Of a stretch of 64,000 bases of DNA, positions 1 through 9,116 are shown piece after piece (position 1 is the stretch's first letter; every line of letters starts with the position of its first letter). The DNA is taken from positions 248,001 to 312,000 of the forward strand of contig NZ_VIKU02000005.1 of NCBI RefSeq assembly GCF_009371985.2. The letters are read 5' to 3'. The position numbers and the translations under genes are program-made. The stretch comes from Pelagihabitans pacificus (lineage in GTDB: Bacteria; Bacteroidota; Bacteroidia; Flavobacteriales; Flavobacteriaceae). Below the pieces are notes generated by a model, which was not told where the DNA came from, did no database searches, and saw only the letters and a program-made list of their open reading frames with translations.

Positions 1-673
1 CGATAATTGCCTGATTATTGTCGAAACCTGAATTCTTGTTCCCAAGGATTTGTTCCTTTTCCTCGTTGAGGATATTATCGCCATGCACCTTACTAAAGGT
101 TTCATTGAGGAAAATAGGAAGATACGTTTTACCCGTAATGCGCGAAGTATCCAAATCTTGAAACACGAACTCGAGTCCCTTAAAAATCTTGCGCTGCATC
201 AAGGCACTGTCGATGGTGTTCAGATCGAACTCGACCTTTTCATACTTATCATAAGCGTATTGTTTGAACTTCCGAATGCCGTTCTGTCTTTTTTTCGCCC
301 AGATTTTCTTCAAAATCTCTACCGCAGGATTGTTCTTCTTCGACTGTTTTCCGGATATGACCACTACCTCTTTCAACTGCTGGGTCGATTCCTTGAGTAC
401 CACCTTCATATTATAGGTAACCCTTGAGGTCAAAGGAATTTCCAAATCTTCGTACCCTATGAAAGAAATGAGAAGGGCGTCATGGGTTTTATCCGATTCC
501 ATATAAAAACGGCCATCGTCGTTCGTAATGGTACCCTCGAAGGAATTTTTGAAGATCACATTGGCGAAGGCAACCGGGTTGTCGAACTCATCGACCACCA
601 TACCCCCCACCTTGGTCTGTGCGCTGATACTGACGGTAAATAGAAGGATAAGTGGTAAAAGAAGGTTTTTCAT
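1..673 (-). CDS. DUF5686 / carboxypeptidase regulatory-like domain protein, 3' part cut off by window edge
   Basis: Only the first 224 codons are in the window; the reading frame is open to base 1. The protein starts MKNLLLPLILLFTVSISAQ, a clear signal peptide ending at AQ, followed by a carboxypeptidase-D-regulatory-like beta-sandwich (about residues 20-95, with the segments GGMVVDEFDNPVAFANV and ISFIGYEDLEI typical of this domain). The next stretch (KNNPAVEILKKIWAKK) matches the start of the DUF5686 family of outer-membrane-associated Bacteroidota proteins. Such proteins are usually about 800 residues and end in a barrel-like region, so most of the gene lies outside. An in-frame upstream ATG at 682 would add three residues (MNY); the choice between the two is uncertain. 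Function of the family is not established. Confidence 0.8.
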   Translation of the reverse strand, partial: MKNLLLPLILLFTVSISAQTKVGGMVVDEFDNPVAFANVIFKNSFEGTITNDDGRFYMESDKTHDALLISFIGYEDLEIPLTSRVTYNMKVVLKESTQQLKEVVVISGKQSKKNNPAVEILKKIWAKKRQNGIRKFKQYAYDKYEKVEFDLNTIDSALMQRKIFKGLEFVFQDLDTSRITGKTYLPIFLNETFSKVHGDNILNEEKEQILGNKNSGFDNNQAII

Positions 674-716
674 GTAGTTCATTCGGTTCCTGGCACTTCC
701 AATCAAAGAATGTACC

Positions 717-751
717 AAAAAAAAACTTCGCCTACTGTGGGTCGGCGAAGC
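717..751 (-). terminator. Rho-independent terminator of pdhB
   Basis: Stem CTTCGCC/GGCGAAG (727-733 and 745-751) followed, on the minus strand, by ten T (717-726). It lies 27 bases past the pdhB stop codon and upstream of the next minus-strand gene. Confidence 0.85.
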
Positions 752-777
752 AAATGTACCTTACAAAAAGGTTTATT

Positions 778-1755
778 TTATCGATATAACACTTTATTAA
801 CAGCTTTGATCACGTCCTCGTGGTTGGGAAGCCACTCCTCCAACAACACAGGGGAATAGGGGGCTGGAGTATCCGCAGTATTGATACGTTGAATGGGGGC
901 GTCCAGATAATCAAAGGCGTTTTCCTGCACGTGATAGGTGATTTCGGTCGATACGTTTCCAAAAGGCCACGCTTCCTCTACGATCACGAGACGGTTCGTT
1001 TTTTTTACGGAATTCACCACGGCATCATAATCTAGAGGCTTTACGGTACGCAGGTCGATAATCTCACAACTAATGCCTTCCTTCCCAAGCTCATCGGCAG
1101 CCTTATCGGCTTCCTTGATAATTTTTCCAAAGGAAACGATGGTCACGTCACTGCCTTCCCTGCGTATGTCGGCTACCCCCAGCGGAATGGTGTATTCCCC
1201 TTCGGGCACTTCTCCCTTATCCCCGTACATCTGCTCGGATTCCATAAAAATAACCGGGTCATCATCGCGAATAGCGGATTTTAACAAGCCCTTGGCATCG
1301 GCAGGATTTGAAGGTACTACCACTTTGAGACCGGGACAGTTGGCATACCAGCTCTCAAATGCTTGGGAATGGGTCGCTGCCAATTGACCCGCAGAGGCGG
1401 TAGGGCCACGGAAAACGATAGGGCAGGGAAACTGCCCGCCAGACATTTGCCTGATTTTTGCCGCATTATTGATAATCTGATCGATACCTACCAAGGCAAA
1501 ATTAAACGTCATAAATTCGATGATGGGACGGTTACCGGTCATCGTAGAACCCACGCCGACACCAGCAAAACCCAATTCCGAAATAGGCGTGTCGATGACT
1601 CGTTTGTCGCCGAACTCGTCCAACATTCCTTTGGAAGCTTTATAGGCTCCGTTGTATTCGGCAACCTCCTCGCCCATTAAGTAAATGGTTTCATCCCTTC
1701 TCATTTCTTCGGACATGGCTTCGGCAATCGCTTCCCTAAATTGTAATGTCTTCAT
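778..1755 (-). CDS. pdhB: Pyruvate dehydrogenase E1 component, beta subunit
   Basis: 325 residues, full length for a bacterial-type E1 beta. It forms the alpha2beta2 thiamine-diphosphate enzyme with PdhA and decarboxylates pyruvate, passing the acetyl group to the lipoyl arms of PdhC. The N-terminal transketolase-like pyrimidine domain (residues about 1-185, with the GEEVAEYNGAYKASKG segment carrying the conserved Glu near residue 29) and the C-terminal transketolase domain (about 195-320) are both visible. Its partners pdhA and pdhC are in this window but 20 kb away (21.5-24.2 kb), so this gene is transcribed alone, with its own terminator at 717-751. Separate pdhB is common in Flavobacteriia. 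Confidence 0.96.
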   Translation of the reverse strand: MKTLQFREAIAEAMSEEMRRDETIYLMGEEVAEYNGAYKASKGMLDEFGDKRVIDTPISELGFAGVGVGSTMTGNRPIIEFMTFNFALVGIDQIINNAAKIRQMSGGQFPCPIVFRGPTASAGQLAATHSQAFESWYANCPGLKVVVPSNPADAKGLLKSAIRDDDPVIFMESEQMYGDKGEVPEGEYTIPLGVADIRREGSDVTIVSFGKIIKEADKAADELGKEGISCEIIDLRTVKPLDYDAVVNSVKKTNRLVIVEEAWPFGNVSTEITYHVQENAFDYLDAPIQRINTADTPAPYSPVLLEEWLPNHEDVIKAVNKVLYR

Positions 1756-1846
1756 AAGTGTGTGACGTATCTTTGATTAAAAATGCACGCAAAAATAGGA
1801 AAATATCCATTGAGTTTGGGAAGTATGGAATCAAAAAAAGAGACAA

Positions 1847-1872
1847 AATTTACTATGCATGCATAGTAAATT
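1847..1872. promoter_or_regulatory. Perfect 26-bp palindrome upstream of etfBA (candidate operator)
   Basis: Half-site AATTTACTATGCA is followed directly by its exact reverse complement with no spacer. It ends 53 bases before the etfB ATG, just upstream of a -7-like TATCTTAG at about 1886-1893. A symmetric AT-rich site of this length is what a dimeric repressor such as a TetR-family protein would bind; the regulator is not identified here. Confidence 0.7.
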
Positions 1873-1925
1873 GGTTAAAATTCCCTATCTTAGCCCGAGA
1901 AATTAAACGACTAAAACGTATTTGA

Positions 1926-2666
1926 ATGAAAATATTAGTTTGTATCAGTAATGTCCCCGATACCACCTCGAAAATCAACTTTACCGATGGTGATACCAAA
2001 TTCGATACGAATGGGGTACAATTCGTTATCAATCCGAATGACGAATTTGGTCTGACCCGTGCTATGTGGTTCAAGGAAAAACAGGGTGCGACCGTACATA
2101 TTGCCACCGTAGGCGAGGCATCGGTAGAACCTACCATGCGAAAAGCCCTGGCCATTGGTGCCGATGAGGGCATTCGTGTAAACGCTCTTCCCACCGACGG
2201 CTTTTTCGTAGCCCAACAATTGGCCGAGGTCGTAAAAAATGGGAACTATGACCTCATCATAGCCGGTAGGGAGTCTATCGACTATAACGGCGGTATGGTA
2301 CCGGGCATGCTCGCCACGCTATTGGATATGAATTTTGTGAACACCTGTATCGATTTACAGATAGAAGGCACTAACGCAACCGCCGTTCGTGAAATCGATG
2401 GGGGAAAGGAAACCATCGCCACTAGTTTGCCGCTAGTAATCGGTGGCCAAAAGGGATTGGTCGAGGAAAGCGACCTTCGCATTCCTAACATGCGTGGTAT
2501 CATGATGGCCCGAAAAAAACAATTAAATGTAGTAGAGCCTGTTGAGACAAACCACGGGACCACGGATGTCAAATTTGATAAGCCGGCCCCCAAAGGTGCC
2601 GTAAAGTTGGTCGATACCGTAGACGAATTAGTCGATTTGCTTCATAACGAGGCAAAGGTGCTCTAG
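1926..2666 (+). CDS. etfB: Electron transfer flavoprotein beta subunit
   Basis: 246 residues starting MKILVCISNVPDTTSK, the usual start of EtfB. With EtfA it forms a soluble FAD/AMP heterodimer that takes electrons from acyl-CoA and other dehydrogenases and hands them to ETF-ubiquinone oxidoreductase. The AMP-binding region is visible at residues about 120-130 (AGRESIDYNGGMVPGML) and the signature region near IATSLPLVIGGQKGL. It is followed after 53 bases by etfA, and the two form an operon ended by the terminator at 3715-3763. Expression is probably controlled by a repressor at the 26-bp palindrome upstream. Confidence 0.95.
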   Translation: MKILVCISNVPDTTSKINFTDGDTKFDTNGVQFVINPNDEFGLTRAMWFKEKQGATVHIATVGEASVEPTMRKALAIGADEGIRVNALPTDGFFVAQQLAEVVKNGNYDLIIAGRESIDYNGGMVPGMLATLLDMNFVNTCIDLQIEGTNATAVREIDGGKETIATSLPLVIGGQKGLVEESDLRIPNMRGIMMARKKQLNVVEPVETNHGTTDVKFDKPAPKGAVKLVDTVDELVDLLHNEAKVL

Positions 2667-2719
2667 TGAGGATTTATTAGACAAAAAAGATTTAGAAAAA
2701 CAAACATTAAAAAAACAAG

Positions 2720-3688
2720 ATGTCTGTACTAGTATATACCGAATCCGAAAACGGAAAGTTCAAAAAAACGGCTTTTGAAGTTGCCTCCTATGCCTATGAG
2801 GTAGCCAAACAGATGGGTACTACGGTGACCGCCGTTGCAATAAACTCCGACAATCCCGAAAGCTTGGGCACTTATGGGGTTGCCAAGGTCTTGCATATTT
2901 CCGACGATAGTCTTAGTCCATTTAATGCAAAGGCGTATGCCCATGCAATCGAACAGGCGGCGCAACAAGAAGGAGCGCACATAGTAGTAGTCGGCTCTAG
3001 CGCCGATTCCAAATTTTTGGCACCGATAGTGGCCGCCAAATTAAGTGCGGGCTATGCACCCAATGTGGTGGCCGCCCCGGAAAACACCAATCCGCTTACG
3101 GTAAAAAGAATGGCTTTTAGTAACAAGGGATTCGCCCACACCCAACTCAACACCGATCATAAAGTTATCGGGGTGTCGAAGAATGCCTTCGGGACCGTCG
3201 AAAATAAGGTCGATACCGCTGTGGAGGCCTTTACTCCCTCATTGAACGATGCCGATTTCACCACTAAATCCGTCGAAGTCGACAAGGTGGTCGGAAAAGC
3301 GACGATTGCCGACGCCGATATCGTAGTATCCGGTGGTAGAGGATTAAAAGGTCCCGAAAATTGGGGCATGCTCGAGGAATTGGCCGATGTATTGGGAGCG
3401 GCGACCGCCTGTTCCAAACCGGTTTCCGATATGGGATGGCGTTCCCATAGTGAACACGTGGGACAAACCGGAAAGCCCGTGGCAACCAACCTGTATATCG
3501 CAATCGGAATCTCCGGAGCAATACAGCACTTGGCCGGAGTCAGTGCCTCCAAGACCAAGGTAGTGATCAATACCGACCCAGAGGCCCCGTTTTTCAAAGC
3601 GGCTGATTATGGGATTGTGGGAGATGCCTTTGAAGTGGTACCCCAACTTACCGAAAAATTAAAGGAATTTAAGGCCCAAAACGCTTAA
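2720..3688 (+). CDS. etfA: Electron transfer flavoprotein alpha subunit
   Basis: 322 residues, full length. The N-terminal domain (about 1-190) packs against EtfB; the C-terminal FAD-binding domain (about 195-320) carries the segment SGGRGLKGPENWGMLEELAD and the conserved GAATACSKPVSDMGW and GISGAIQHLAGV motifs that contact FAD. It is the second gene of the etfBA operon. It has a large antisense open frame (3157-3597) that is only a by-product of codon bias. Confidence 0.96.
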   Translation: MSVLVYTESENGKFKKTAFEVASYAYEVAKQMGTTVTAVAINSDNPESLGTYGVAKVLHISDDSLSPFNAKAYAHAIEQAAQQEGAHIVVVGSSADSKFLAPIVAAKLSAGYAPNVVAAPENTNPLTVKRMAFSNKGFAHTQLNTDHKVIGVSKNAFGTVENKVDTAVEAFTPSLNDADFTTKSVEVDKVVGKATIADADIVVSGGRGLKGPENWGMLEELADVLGAATACSKPVSDMGWRSHSEHVGQTGKPVATNLYIAIGISGAIQHLAGVSASKTKVVINTDPEAPFFKAADYGIVGDAFEVVPQLTEKLKEFKAQNA

Positions 3689-3714
3689 TTTTTGTTAATT
3701 TGCAACCCTTAAAG

Positions 3715-3763
3715 GGCTGTTTAAATACTGGTACGCCCAAGCATTTAAACAGCCTTCCTTTTT
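3715..3763 (+). terminator. Rho-independent terminator of etfBA
   Basis: A 12-bp stem GGCTGTTTAAAT/ATTTAAACAGCC (3715-3726 and 3743-3754) is followed by TTCCTTTTT. It lies 26 bases after the etfA stop and 10 bases before the next ATG. Confidence 0.8.
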
Positions 3764-3772
3764 AACGGGTAT

Positions 3773-4402
3773 ATGAGCTTAGTAAGATTAAAAATAAAGG
3801 GGATATCCTACAGCCAAACGCAGAACGGGGCCTATGCCTTGATTTTGAATGAAGTAGAGGGCGATAGAAAACTTCCAATCGTAATCGGAGCGTTTGAGGC
3901 ACAATCGATTGCCATTGCTTTGGAAAAGGAAATCAAACCCCCCAGACCCCTCACCCACGACCTCTTTAAAAACTTTGCCGACCGTTTCGATATTGTAGTG
4001 AAGCAAGTAATTATCCACAAATTGGTAGATGGGGTTTTCTATTCAAGCATCATCTGCGAGCGCGATAAGATAGAGGAAATCATCGATGCCAGAACCAGCG
4101 ATGCCATTGCATTGGCATTACGTTTCAATGCGCCGATTTTCACGTATAAGACCATCTTGGACAAGGCCGGCATCTTTTTGAAATTTTCTACCAAGGACAA
4201 GGACAAGGACGAGAGCGATGAAAGCATTATGGTCGATGAGATTCTACAGGAAGGGGAAACCGTTGAAATCGATTCCGGCACTTCCGAGGGCTACACCGAA
4301 ATGACCATAGAGGAACTCAACAAGGAATTGGATAAGGCGGTGGCGAATGAAGACTACGAAAAGGCCGCCAAACTACGGGATGAAATCTCCAAACGAAACT
4401 AA
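3773..4402 (+). CDS. Bifunctional-nuclease-family (DUF151/BFN) protein with UVR motif
   Basis: 209 residues. Residues about 1-135 form a BFN domain (SLVRLKIKGISYSQTQNGAYALIL... RKLPIVIGAFEAQSIAIALE ... RTSDAIALALRF). The C-terminal 35 residues (MTIEELNKELDKAVANEDYEKAAKLRDEI) are a UVR motif as in UvrB/UvrC. An acidic linker (KDKDKDESDESIMVDE) joins the two. BFN-UVR proteins are common in Bacteroidota; plant relatives have been reported with nuclease activity, but the bacterial role is not settled. The gene precedes the nucleoside transporter gene by 24 bases and may share its transcript. Confidence 0.88.
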   Translation: MSLVRLKIKGISYSQTQNGAYALILNEVEGDRKLPIVIGAFEAQSIAIALEKEIKPPRPLTHDLFKNFADRFDIVVKQVIIHKLVDGVFYSSIICERDKIEEIIDARTSDAIALALRFNAPIFTYKTILDKAGIFLKFSTKDKDKDESDESIMVDEILQEGETVEIDSGTSEGYTEMTIEELNKELDKAVANEDYEKAAKLRDEISKRN

Positions 4403-4426
4403 CCTACCGACCAATACCACCCCTGC

Positions 4427-5893
4427 ATGAGGAAGAACAGACTAGTGATATTGTTGCTTGCTCTTTTTGCCATCCTCCCATTATTTTCACAAGATACCCT
4501 TGCCCCCGAAATCATTCGGGAAACCTTGGAATCGGCTACCATCAATGATATCCAGACCGACGCGGCAATAGATCCAGTCCCGAACCAGGGTTTTTCAATC
4601 AAAAGCTTGGGCCGCGGGGTGCTGGGAATGTTGGTACTCGTCCTGATCGCATTTCTCTTTAGCGCCAAACGAAAGGCTATCAACTGGAGGACTGCCGGAA
4701 TAGGGCTTGGGATTCAGCTTTTGTTGGCAATTGGAATCCTAAAGGTTCCGTTTATCAGGGATATTTTTTCATTTTTGGGAAAGTTGTTCAATGCGATATT
4801 GAATTATACCATCGCTGGAAGTGAATTTCTTCTAGGAAATCTACTCAATCTTGAAAATCCTAACATCGGGTACATCTTTGCCTTTCAAATACTGCCGACC
4901 ATCATTTTCTTTTCCGCCCTGACCTCGGTCCTTTTCTATTTAGGAATCATTCAAAGGATTGTTCAGGGTTTGGCCTGGCTCTTGACCAAATCGCTCGGAA
5001 TTTCCGGAGCGGAAAGTCTGTCGGTGGCCGGGAACATCTTTTTAGGACAGACAGAGGCACCTTTGATGATCAAGGCGTATTTGGAAAAAATGAACAAATC
5101 GGAAATTATGCTGGTCATGATCGGCGGAATGGCCACCGTGGCCGGTGGGGTACTTGCCGCCTATATTGGTTTTTTGGGGGGCAACGATGAGCAGCTTCGG
5201 TTGGAGTTCGCCCGCCATTTGATCGCCGCCTCGGTCATGGCGGCACCGGGGGCCATCGTGATTTCCAAAATCCTATATCCACAGACGGAAGCCATCAACA
5301 CCGAGGTGAGCGTCTCCCAGGAAAAAATCGGTACGAACTTATTGGACGCCATTTCGAATGGAACTACCGAAGGGCTCAAACTAGCCGTGAACGTCGGGGC
5401 GATGTTGCTGGTTTTTGTAGCCTTTATCGCGATGTTGAACGGTATTTTTGAATGGATCGGGGATTGGACCAGCCTCAATGGTTGGATCGCCAAAAATTCT
5501 AGCTACGACAAACTATCATTGGAAGCTATTTTAGGAACCCTCTTCGCCCCCTTAATGTGGTTGATAGGGGTCGCCAAGGAAGACATCATGTTGATGGGCC
5601 AACTCTTAGGGATCAAGTTGGGCGCCAGTGAATTTGTCGGCTACATCCAATTGGCGGAATTGAAGGATATGGCAAGTGCCCCTAGATTCACCTATAACAA
5701 ATCGATTATTATGGCCACCTATATGCTTTGTGGCTTTGCCAACTTTGCCTCTATCGGTATCCAGATCGGTGGTATCGGCTCCTTGGCCCCCGGACAGCGA
5801 AAGACCTTATCCGAGTTCGGAATGCGGGCCGTTTTAGGTGGGTCGTTGGCCTCCTTGCTTTCCGCGACCATAGCCGGAATGATTTTGGGGTAG
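4427..5893 (+). CDS. Concentrative nucleoside transporter (CNT/NupC family)
   Basis: 488 residues. It imports nucleosides across the inner membrane using an ion gradient. The CNT core is clear: an N-terminal transporter domain (about 75-150), the gate region with FAFQILPTIIFFSALTSVLFYLG, the substrate-site segment GNIFLGQTEAPLMIKAY, and the C-terminal domain ending near the last helices (LCGFANFASIGIQIGGIG). Unlike E. coli NupC it begins with a signal-peptide-like segment (MRKNRLVILLLALFAILPLFSQ) and about 40 polar residues before the first core helix, a layout often seen in Bacteroidota. Neighbouring thyA fits a nucleoside-salvage context. Confidence 0.93.
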   Translation: MRKNRLVILLLALFAILPLFSQDTLAPEIIRETLESATINDIQTDAAIDPVPNQGFSIKSLGRGVLGMLVLVLIAFLFSAKRKAINWRTAGIGLGIQLLLAIGILKVPFIRDIFSFLGKLFNAILNYTIAGSEFLLGNLLNLENPNIGYIFAFQILPTIIFFSALTSVLFYLGIIQRIVQGLAWLLTKSLGISGAESLSVAGNIFLGQTEAPLMIKAYLEKMNKSEIMLVMIGGMATVAGGVLAAYIGFLGGNDEQLRLEFARHLIAASVMAAPGAIVISKILYPQTEAINTEVSVSQEKIGTNLLDAISNGTTEGLKLAVNVGAMLLVFVAFIAMLNGIFEWIGDWTSLNGWIAKNSSYDKLSLEAILGTLFAPLMWLIGVAKEDIMLMGQLLGIKLGASEFVGYIQLAELKDMASAPRFTYNKSIIMATYMLCGFANFASIGIQIGGIGSLAPGQRKTLSEFGMRAVLGGSLASLLSATIAGMILG

Positions 5894-5989
5894 CTAGGGT
5901 TAGGTTGATAACCTTTTGATAAAATCGACCTTCCAATTTATCTTTTCACCCAACATTTTTCTACTTTAGTCCACCATAAAAAAAGAGCA

Positions 5990-6814
5990 ATGCGGCAGTA
6001 CCACGACTTACTACACCACATTTTGGAAAATGGAAACCAAAAAGGCGATCGCACCGGCACCGGCACCAAAAGTGTCTTTGGGTACCAGATGCGGTTCGAC
6101 CTCAACGAGGGCTTTCCCATGATCACCACCAAAAAGCTGCATTTGAAGTCCATCGTCCATGAACTCCTTTGGTTTCTGAAAGGCGATACCAATGTGCGTT
6201 ATTTGCAGGAAAACGGGGTACGTATTTGGAACGAGTGGGCCGATGACAATGGGGATTTAGGCCCCGTATACGGCCACCAATGGCGCAATTGGAACGATGA
6301 TGAGATCGATCAGATCAAGGAGGTGGTCCATACCCTAAAAACCAATCCGAACAGCCGACGGATGTTGGTCTCCGCTTGGAACCCCAGTGTACTGCCCGAT
6401 ACCTCCCAATCATTTTCCCAGAATGTCGCCAACGGCAAAGCGGCGCTTCCGCCCTGCCATGCATTTTTTCAATTCTATGTGGCAGACGGTAGGTTGTCCT
6501 GTCAATTATACCAACGTAGTGCCGATGTCTTTTTGGGGGTACCCTTTAACATCGCCTCCTACGCCTTGTTCACTATGATGATGGCCCAGGTTTGTGGTTA
6601 CAAGCCGGGAGATTTTATCCATACGTTCGGGGATGCCCATATCTACGACAACCATATGGAGCAGGTGCAACTACAACTGAGTCGGGAACCGAGACCCTTG
6701 CCGAAAATGCTACTCAACCCCGAGGTCACGGATATTTTTAACTTTAAGTTTGAGGACTTCACCCTGGTCGATTACAACCCGCATCCACATATTAAAGCGG
6801 CGGTGGCGGTTTAA
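5990..6814 (+). CDS. thyA: Thymidylate synthase
   Basis: 274 residues. It methylates dUMP to dTMP with methylene-tetrahydrofolate, giving dihydrofolate that FolA (11.4 kb) recycles. The catalytic Cys156 lies in [14 protein letters not shown]; the phosphate-binding Arg near residue 21 ([14 protein letters not shown]) and the dUMP-binding [17 protein letters not shown] segment are present. Compared with the 264-residue E. coli enzyme there is a roughly 10-residue insertion just before the catalytic loop ([14 protein letters not shown]). A TACTTTAG element at about 5950-5957, one base off the TAnnTTTG consensus, is a likely promoter. Confidence 0.97.
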   Translation: MRQYHDLLHHILENGNQKGDRTGTGTKSVFGYQMRFDLNEGFPMITTKKLHLKSIVHELLWFLKGDTNVRYLQENGVRIWNEWADDNGDLGPVYGHQWRNWNDDEIDQIKEVVHTLKTNPNSRRMLVSAWNPSVLPDTSQSFSQNVANGKAALPPCHAFFQFYVADGRLSCQLYQRSADVFLGVPFNIASYALFTMMMAQVCGYKPGDFIHTFGDAHIYDNHMEQVQLQLSREPRPLPKMLLNPEVTDIFNFKFEDFTLVDYNPHPHIKAAVAV

Positions 6815-6921
6815 AATTGGTAAAATACCTATTTGGTTTTCCTTTTTAACCATTTTTTGACCTTTTCAAGTCAATAGGGACTGTACGGTTATTCGTATCT
6901 TTATGGCAAGAACGCATTGCT

Positions 6922-8085
6922 ATGATACTTACCGATTCCCTTTTGGATTTCTTTGTGGAAACCCGAAAACACAGCGAAGACATTTGCTCCCCCCTTGAAA
7001 TTGAGGACTACGTAGTGCAGCCCATAGTGGATGTTTCCCCTCCAAAATGGCATCTGGGCCATACGACCTGGTTTTTTGAGGAGTTTATCCTGAGACGACA
7101 CGGGAAGGACTACCAAGTCTTTAACGAGGATTTTTCCTTTGTTTTTAACAGCTACTATGAAACCGTAGGGAAACGTGTGGTTCGTTCCGACCGTGGAAAC
7201 CTCTCCAGACCCTCCGTACAGAAGGTATATGAGTACCGAAGCTATGTGACGGATGCCATCAGAAGATTATTTGAGGAAAACCAGGACCAAGAACTGCTCG
7301 CTGTCCTGGAAATTGGTATCCATCACGAAAAGCAACACCAGGAACTGTTGTTGACAGATATCAAGTATATTCTGGGGAACAATCCGTTACTACCAAACTA
7401 TTCGGATCGTTATGACGAGTATCCCGTCGAATCCCATTCCGAGGATTGGATTGCTATGGAAGAGGGGATCTACGAAATCGGTCACAGGTCAACGGACTTC
7501 TGTTATGACAATGAGCTTGGGCATCACAAGGTGTATCTACACCCCTATAGGATATCCAACAAATTGGCTACCAATCACGACTTTATCGATTTTATCGAGG
7601 CGGATGGTTATAGGCGATTCGACCTTTGGCATGCCGAAGGGTGGGATTGGGTACAACAACAGGGGATTACCTCCCCTTTGTATTGGCACCAAATCGAAGG
7701 CGAATGGCATTACTATACCCTACAAGGTTTGACAACAGTGAGATCCGCGGCACCCGTAACCCATATCTCGTATTTCGAGGCATTTGCCTTCGCCCAATGG
7801 AAGGGTTGCCGACTACCAACCGAATTCGAATGGGAAGCGGCCCAGCAGTATTTCAACTGGGGAAGCCGATGGGAATGGACCGAAAGTGCGTACCTGCCTT
7901 ATCCCAATTATCGGAAAGCTGATGGGGCCTTGGGCGAATACAACGGTAAGTTTATGGTGAATCAAAAGGTACTACGGGGTAGCTCCGTGGCTACCCCCAT
8001 CAAACATAGCCGCCCCACCTATCGGAACTTTTTTCAACCCAATTTACGATGGCAATTCACCGGATTGCGATTGGTACAATCGTAA
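6922..8085 (+). CDS. egtB: Ergothioneine biosynthesis protein EgtB (sulfoxide synthase family)
   Basis: 387 residues. EgtB is a non-haem iron enzyme that joins a sulfur donor (cysteine or gamma-glutamylcysteine) to trimethylhistidine. The N-terminal DinB-like half carries the iron ligands: His47 in WHLGHTTW and the HX3HXE motif His135, His139, Glu141 (HHEKQHQEL). The C-terminal half (about 180-387) is the formylglycine-generating-enzyme/sulfatase-modifying fold, ending in the usual RPTYRNFFQPNLRWQFTGLRL. The gene is followed after 56 bases by egtD, so the two probably act in one pathway. No gamma-glutamylcysteine ligase (egtA) or egtC gene is adjacent. An inverted repeat TTGAC-N8-GTCAA lies at 6857-6874, upstream of a TATCTTTA element. 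Confidence 0.93.
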   Translation: MILTDSLLDFFVETRKHSEDICSPLEIEDYVVQPIVDVSPPKWHLGHTTWFFEEFILRRHGKDYQVFNEDFSFVFNSYYETVGKRVVRSDRGNLSRPSVQKVYEYRSYVTDAIRRLFEENQDQELLAVLEIGIHHEKQHQELLLTDIKYILGNNPLLPNYSDRYDEYPVESHSEDWIAMEEGIYEIGHRSTDFCYDNELGHHKVYLHPYRISNKLATNHDFIDFIEADGYRRFDLWHAEGWDWVQQQGITSPLYWHQIEGEWHYYTLQGLTTVRSAAPVTHISYFEAFAFAQWKGCRLPTEFEWEAAQQYFNWGSRWEWTESAYLPYPNYRKADGALGEYNGKFMVNQKVLRGSSVATPIKHSRPTYRNFFQPNLRWQFTGLRLVQS

Positions 8086-8141
8086 TTTTACCCTTTCACC
8101 GATAAACGTATAGTTTCACCCCTATTTACGACAGAATAGTT

Positions 8142-9116
8142 ATGCAGCAAGAAACAGCGACTACTTTCGAGACCCAATTCGAGGAGGAAGTTCATGACGG
8201 ACTCAACGCATTCCCAAAACGATTGCCCTCCAAATACTTTTATGATGAAATCGGCGATAAGCTCTTTCAGGACATTATGCATATGCCCGAATATTATTTG
8301 ACCGACGCGGAGCTCGAAATTTTCGAAACCCATAAAGCCGAAATTACCGAACGGTTCGCCGCCGATGGCCAACCCTTTAATCTAATCGAACTAGGTGCCG
8401 GCGATGGCAAAAAAACCAAAATCCTTTTAAAACAGCTTTCCGAAAAAAATATCGACTTTACCTACGAACCCATCGATATTAGCCAAAATGTGCTTGACGG
8501 GCTTGAAAGTTCGTTGCATAGGGAACTACCGGAAGTAAAGGTAGCAACACAACAAGGGACCTACTTTGAGGCGTTGGAACGTATCAACACGGACGATGGC
8601 ACACGAAAAGTCATCTTGTTTTTGGGTTCCAATATCGGCAATCTATTGCATGAACAGGCCATCGTTTTCTTAAAACACGTACAGGATCTCATGCAAGAAG
8701 ATGACCTTTTCTTTGTTGGGCTGGATCAGAAGAAAAACCCGCAGACTATCTTGGATGCCTACAATGACCCCGCAGGCATCACAGCCGAATTCAACAAGAA
8801 TATCTTAAGACGCATCAACCGGGAACTGGAAGCGAACTTTCGTCTCGATGCCTTTCTTCATTGGGAAGTTTACGATCCCGAAACGGGAACGGCAAAAAGC
8901 TATTTGGTTTCCAAGAAAAGACAAACGGTTGAAATTAAAAAACTGGATTTAGATGTCAATTTTGAAGCTTGGGAAACCATCCATACCGAGATTTCGCAAA
9001 AATATGATGATGCAACCGTTGCCTGGTTGGCCGAGCAGTCGGGACTGCAAGTAACGCATCAATTCGCCGACCAAGCGAATCAATTTAAAAATTATATCTT
9101 CAAAAAAAGGGAATGA
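8142..9116 (+). CDS. egtD: L-histidine N-alpha-methyltransferase EgtD
   Basis: 324 residues. EgtD trimethylates histidine to hercynine with S-adenosylmethionine, the first step of ergothioneine synthesis. The fold is recognisable from LPSKYFYDEIGDKLFQ, the SAM-binding glycine motif ELGAGDGKKT (residues 83-92), FTYEPIDIS and FLGSNIGNL. It follows egtB and its stop codon overlaps the start of the broken DUF427 gene (ATGA at 9113-9116), so the three were one operon. Confidence 0.95.
   Translation: MQQETATTFETQFEEEVHDGLNAFPKRLPSKYFYDEIGDKLFQDIMHMPEYYLTDAELEIFETHKAEITERFAADGQPFNLIELGAGDGKKTKILLKQLSEKNIDFTYEPIDISQNVLDGLESSLHRELPEVKVATQQGTYFEALERINTDDGTRKVILFLGSNIGNLLHEQAIVFLKHVQDLMQEDDLFFVGLDQKKNPQTILDAYNDPAGITAEFNKNILRRINRELEANFRLDAFLHWEVYDPETGTAKSYLVSKKRQTVEIKKLDLDVNFEAWETIHTEISQKYDDATVAWLAEQSGLQVTHQFADQANQFKNYIFKKRE

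Noticed and set aside
50-427. 125-codon plus-strand open frame at the window start
   Set aside because: It is the antisense of the DUF5686 gene, which has a signal peptide and a recognisable domain.
3157-3597. 146-codon open frame antisense to etfA
   Set aside because: It lies wholly inside the conserved etfA frame, has no recognisable domain and is explained by codon bias.
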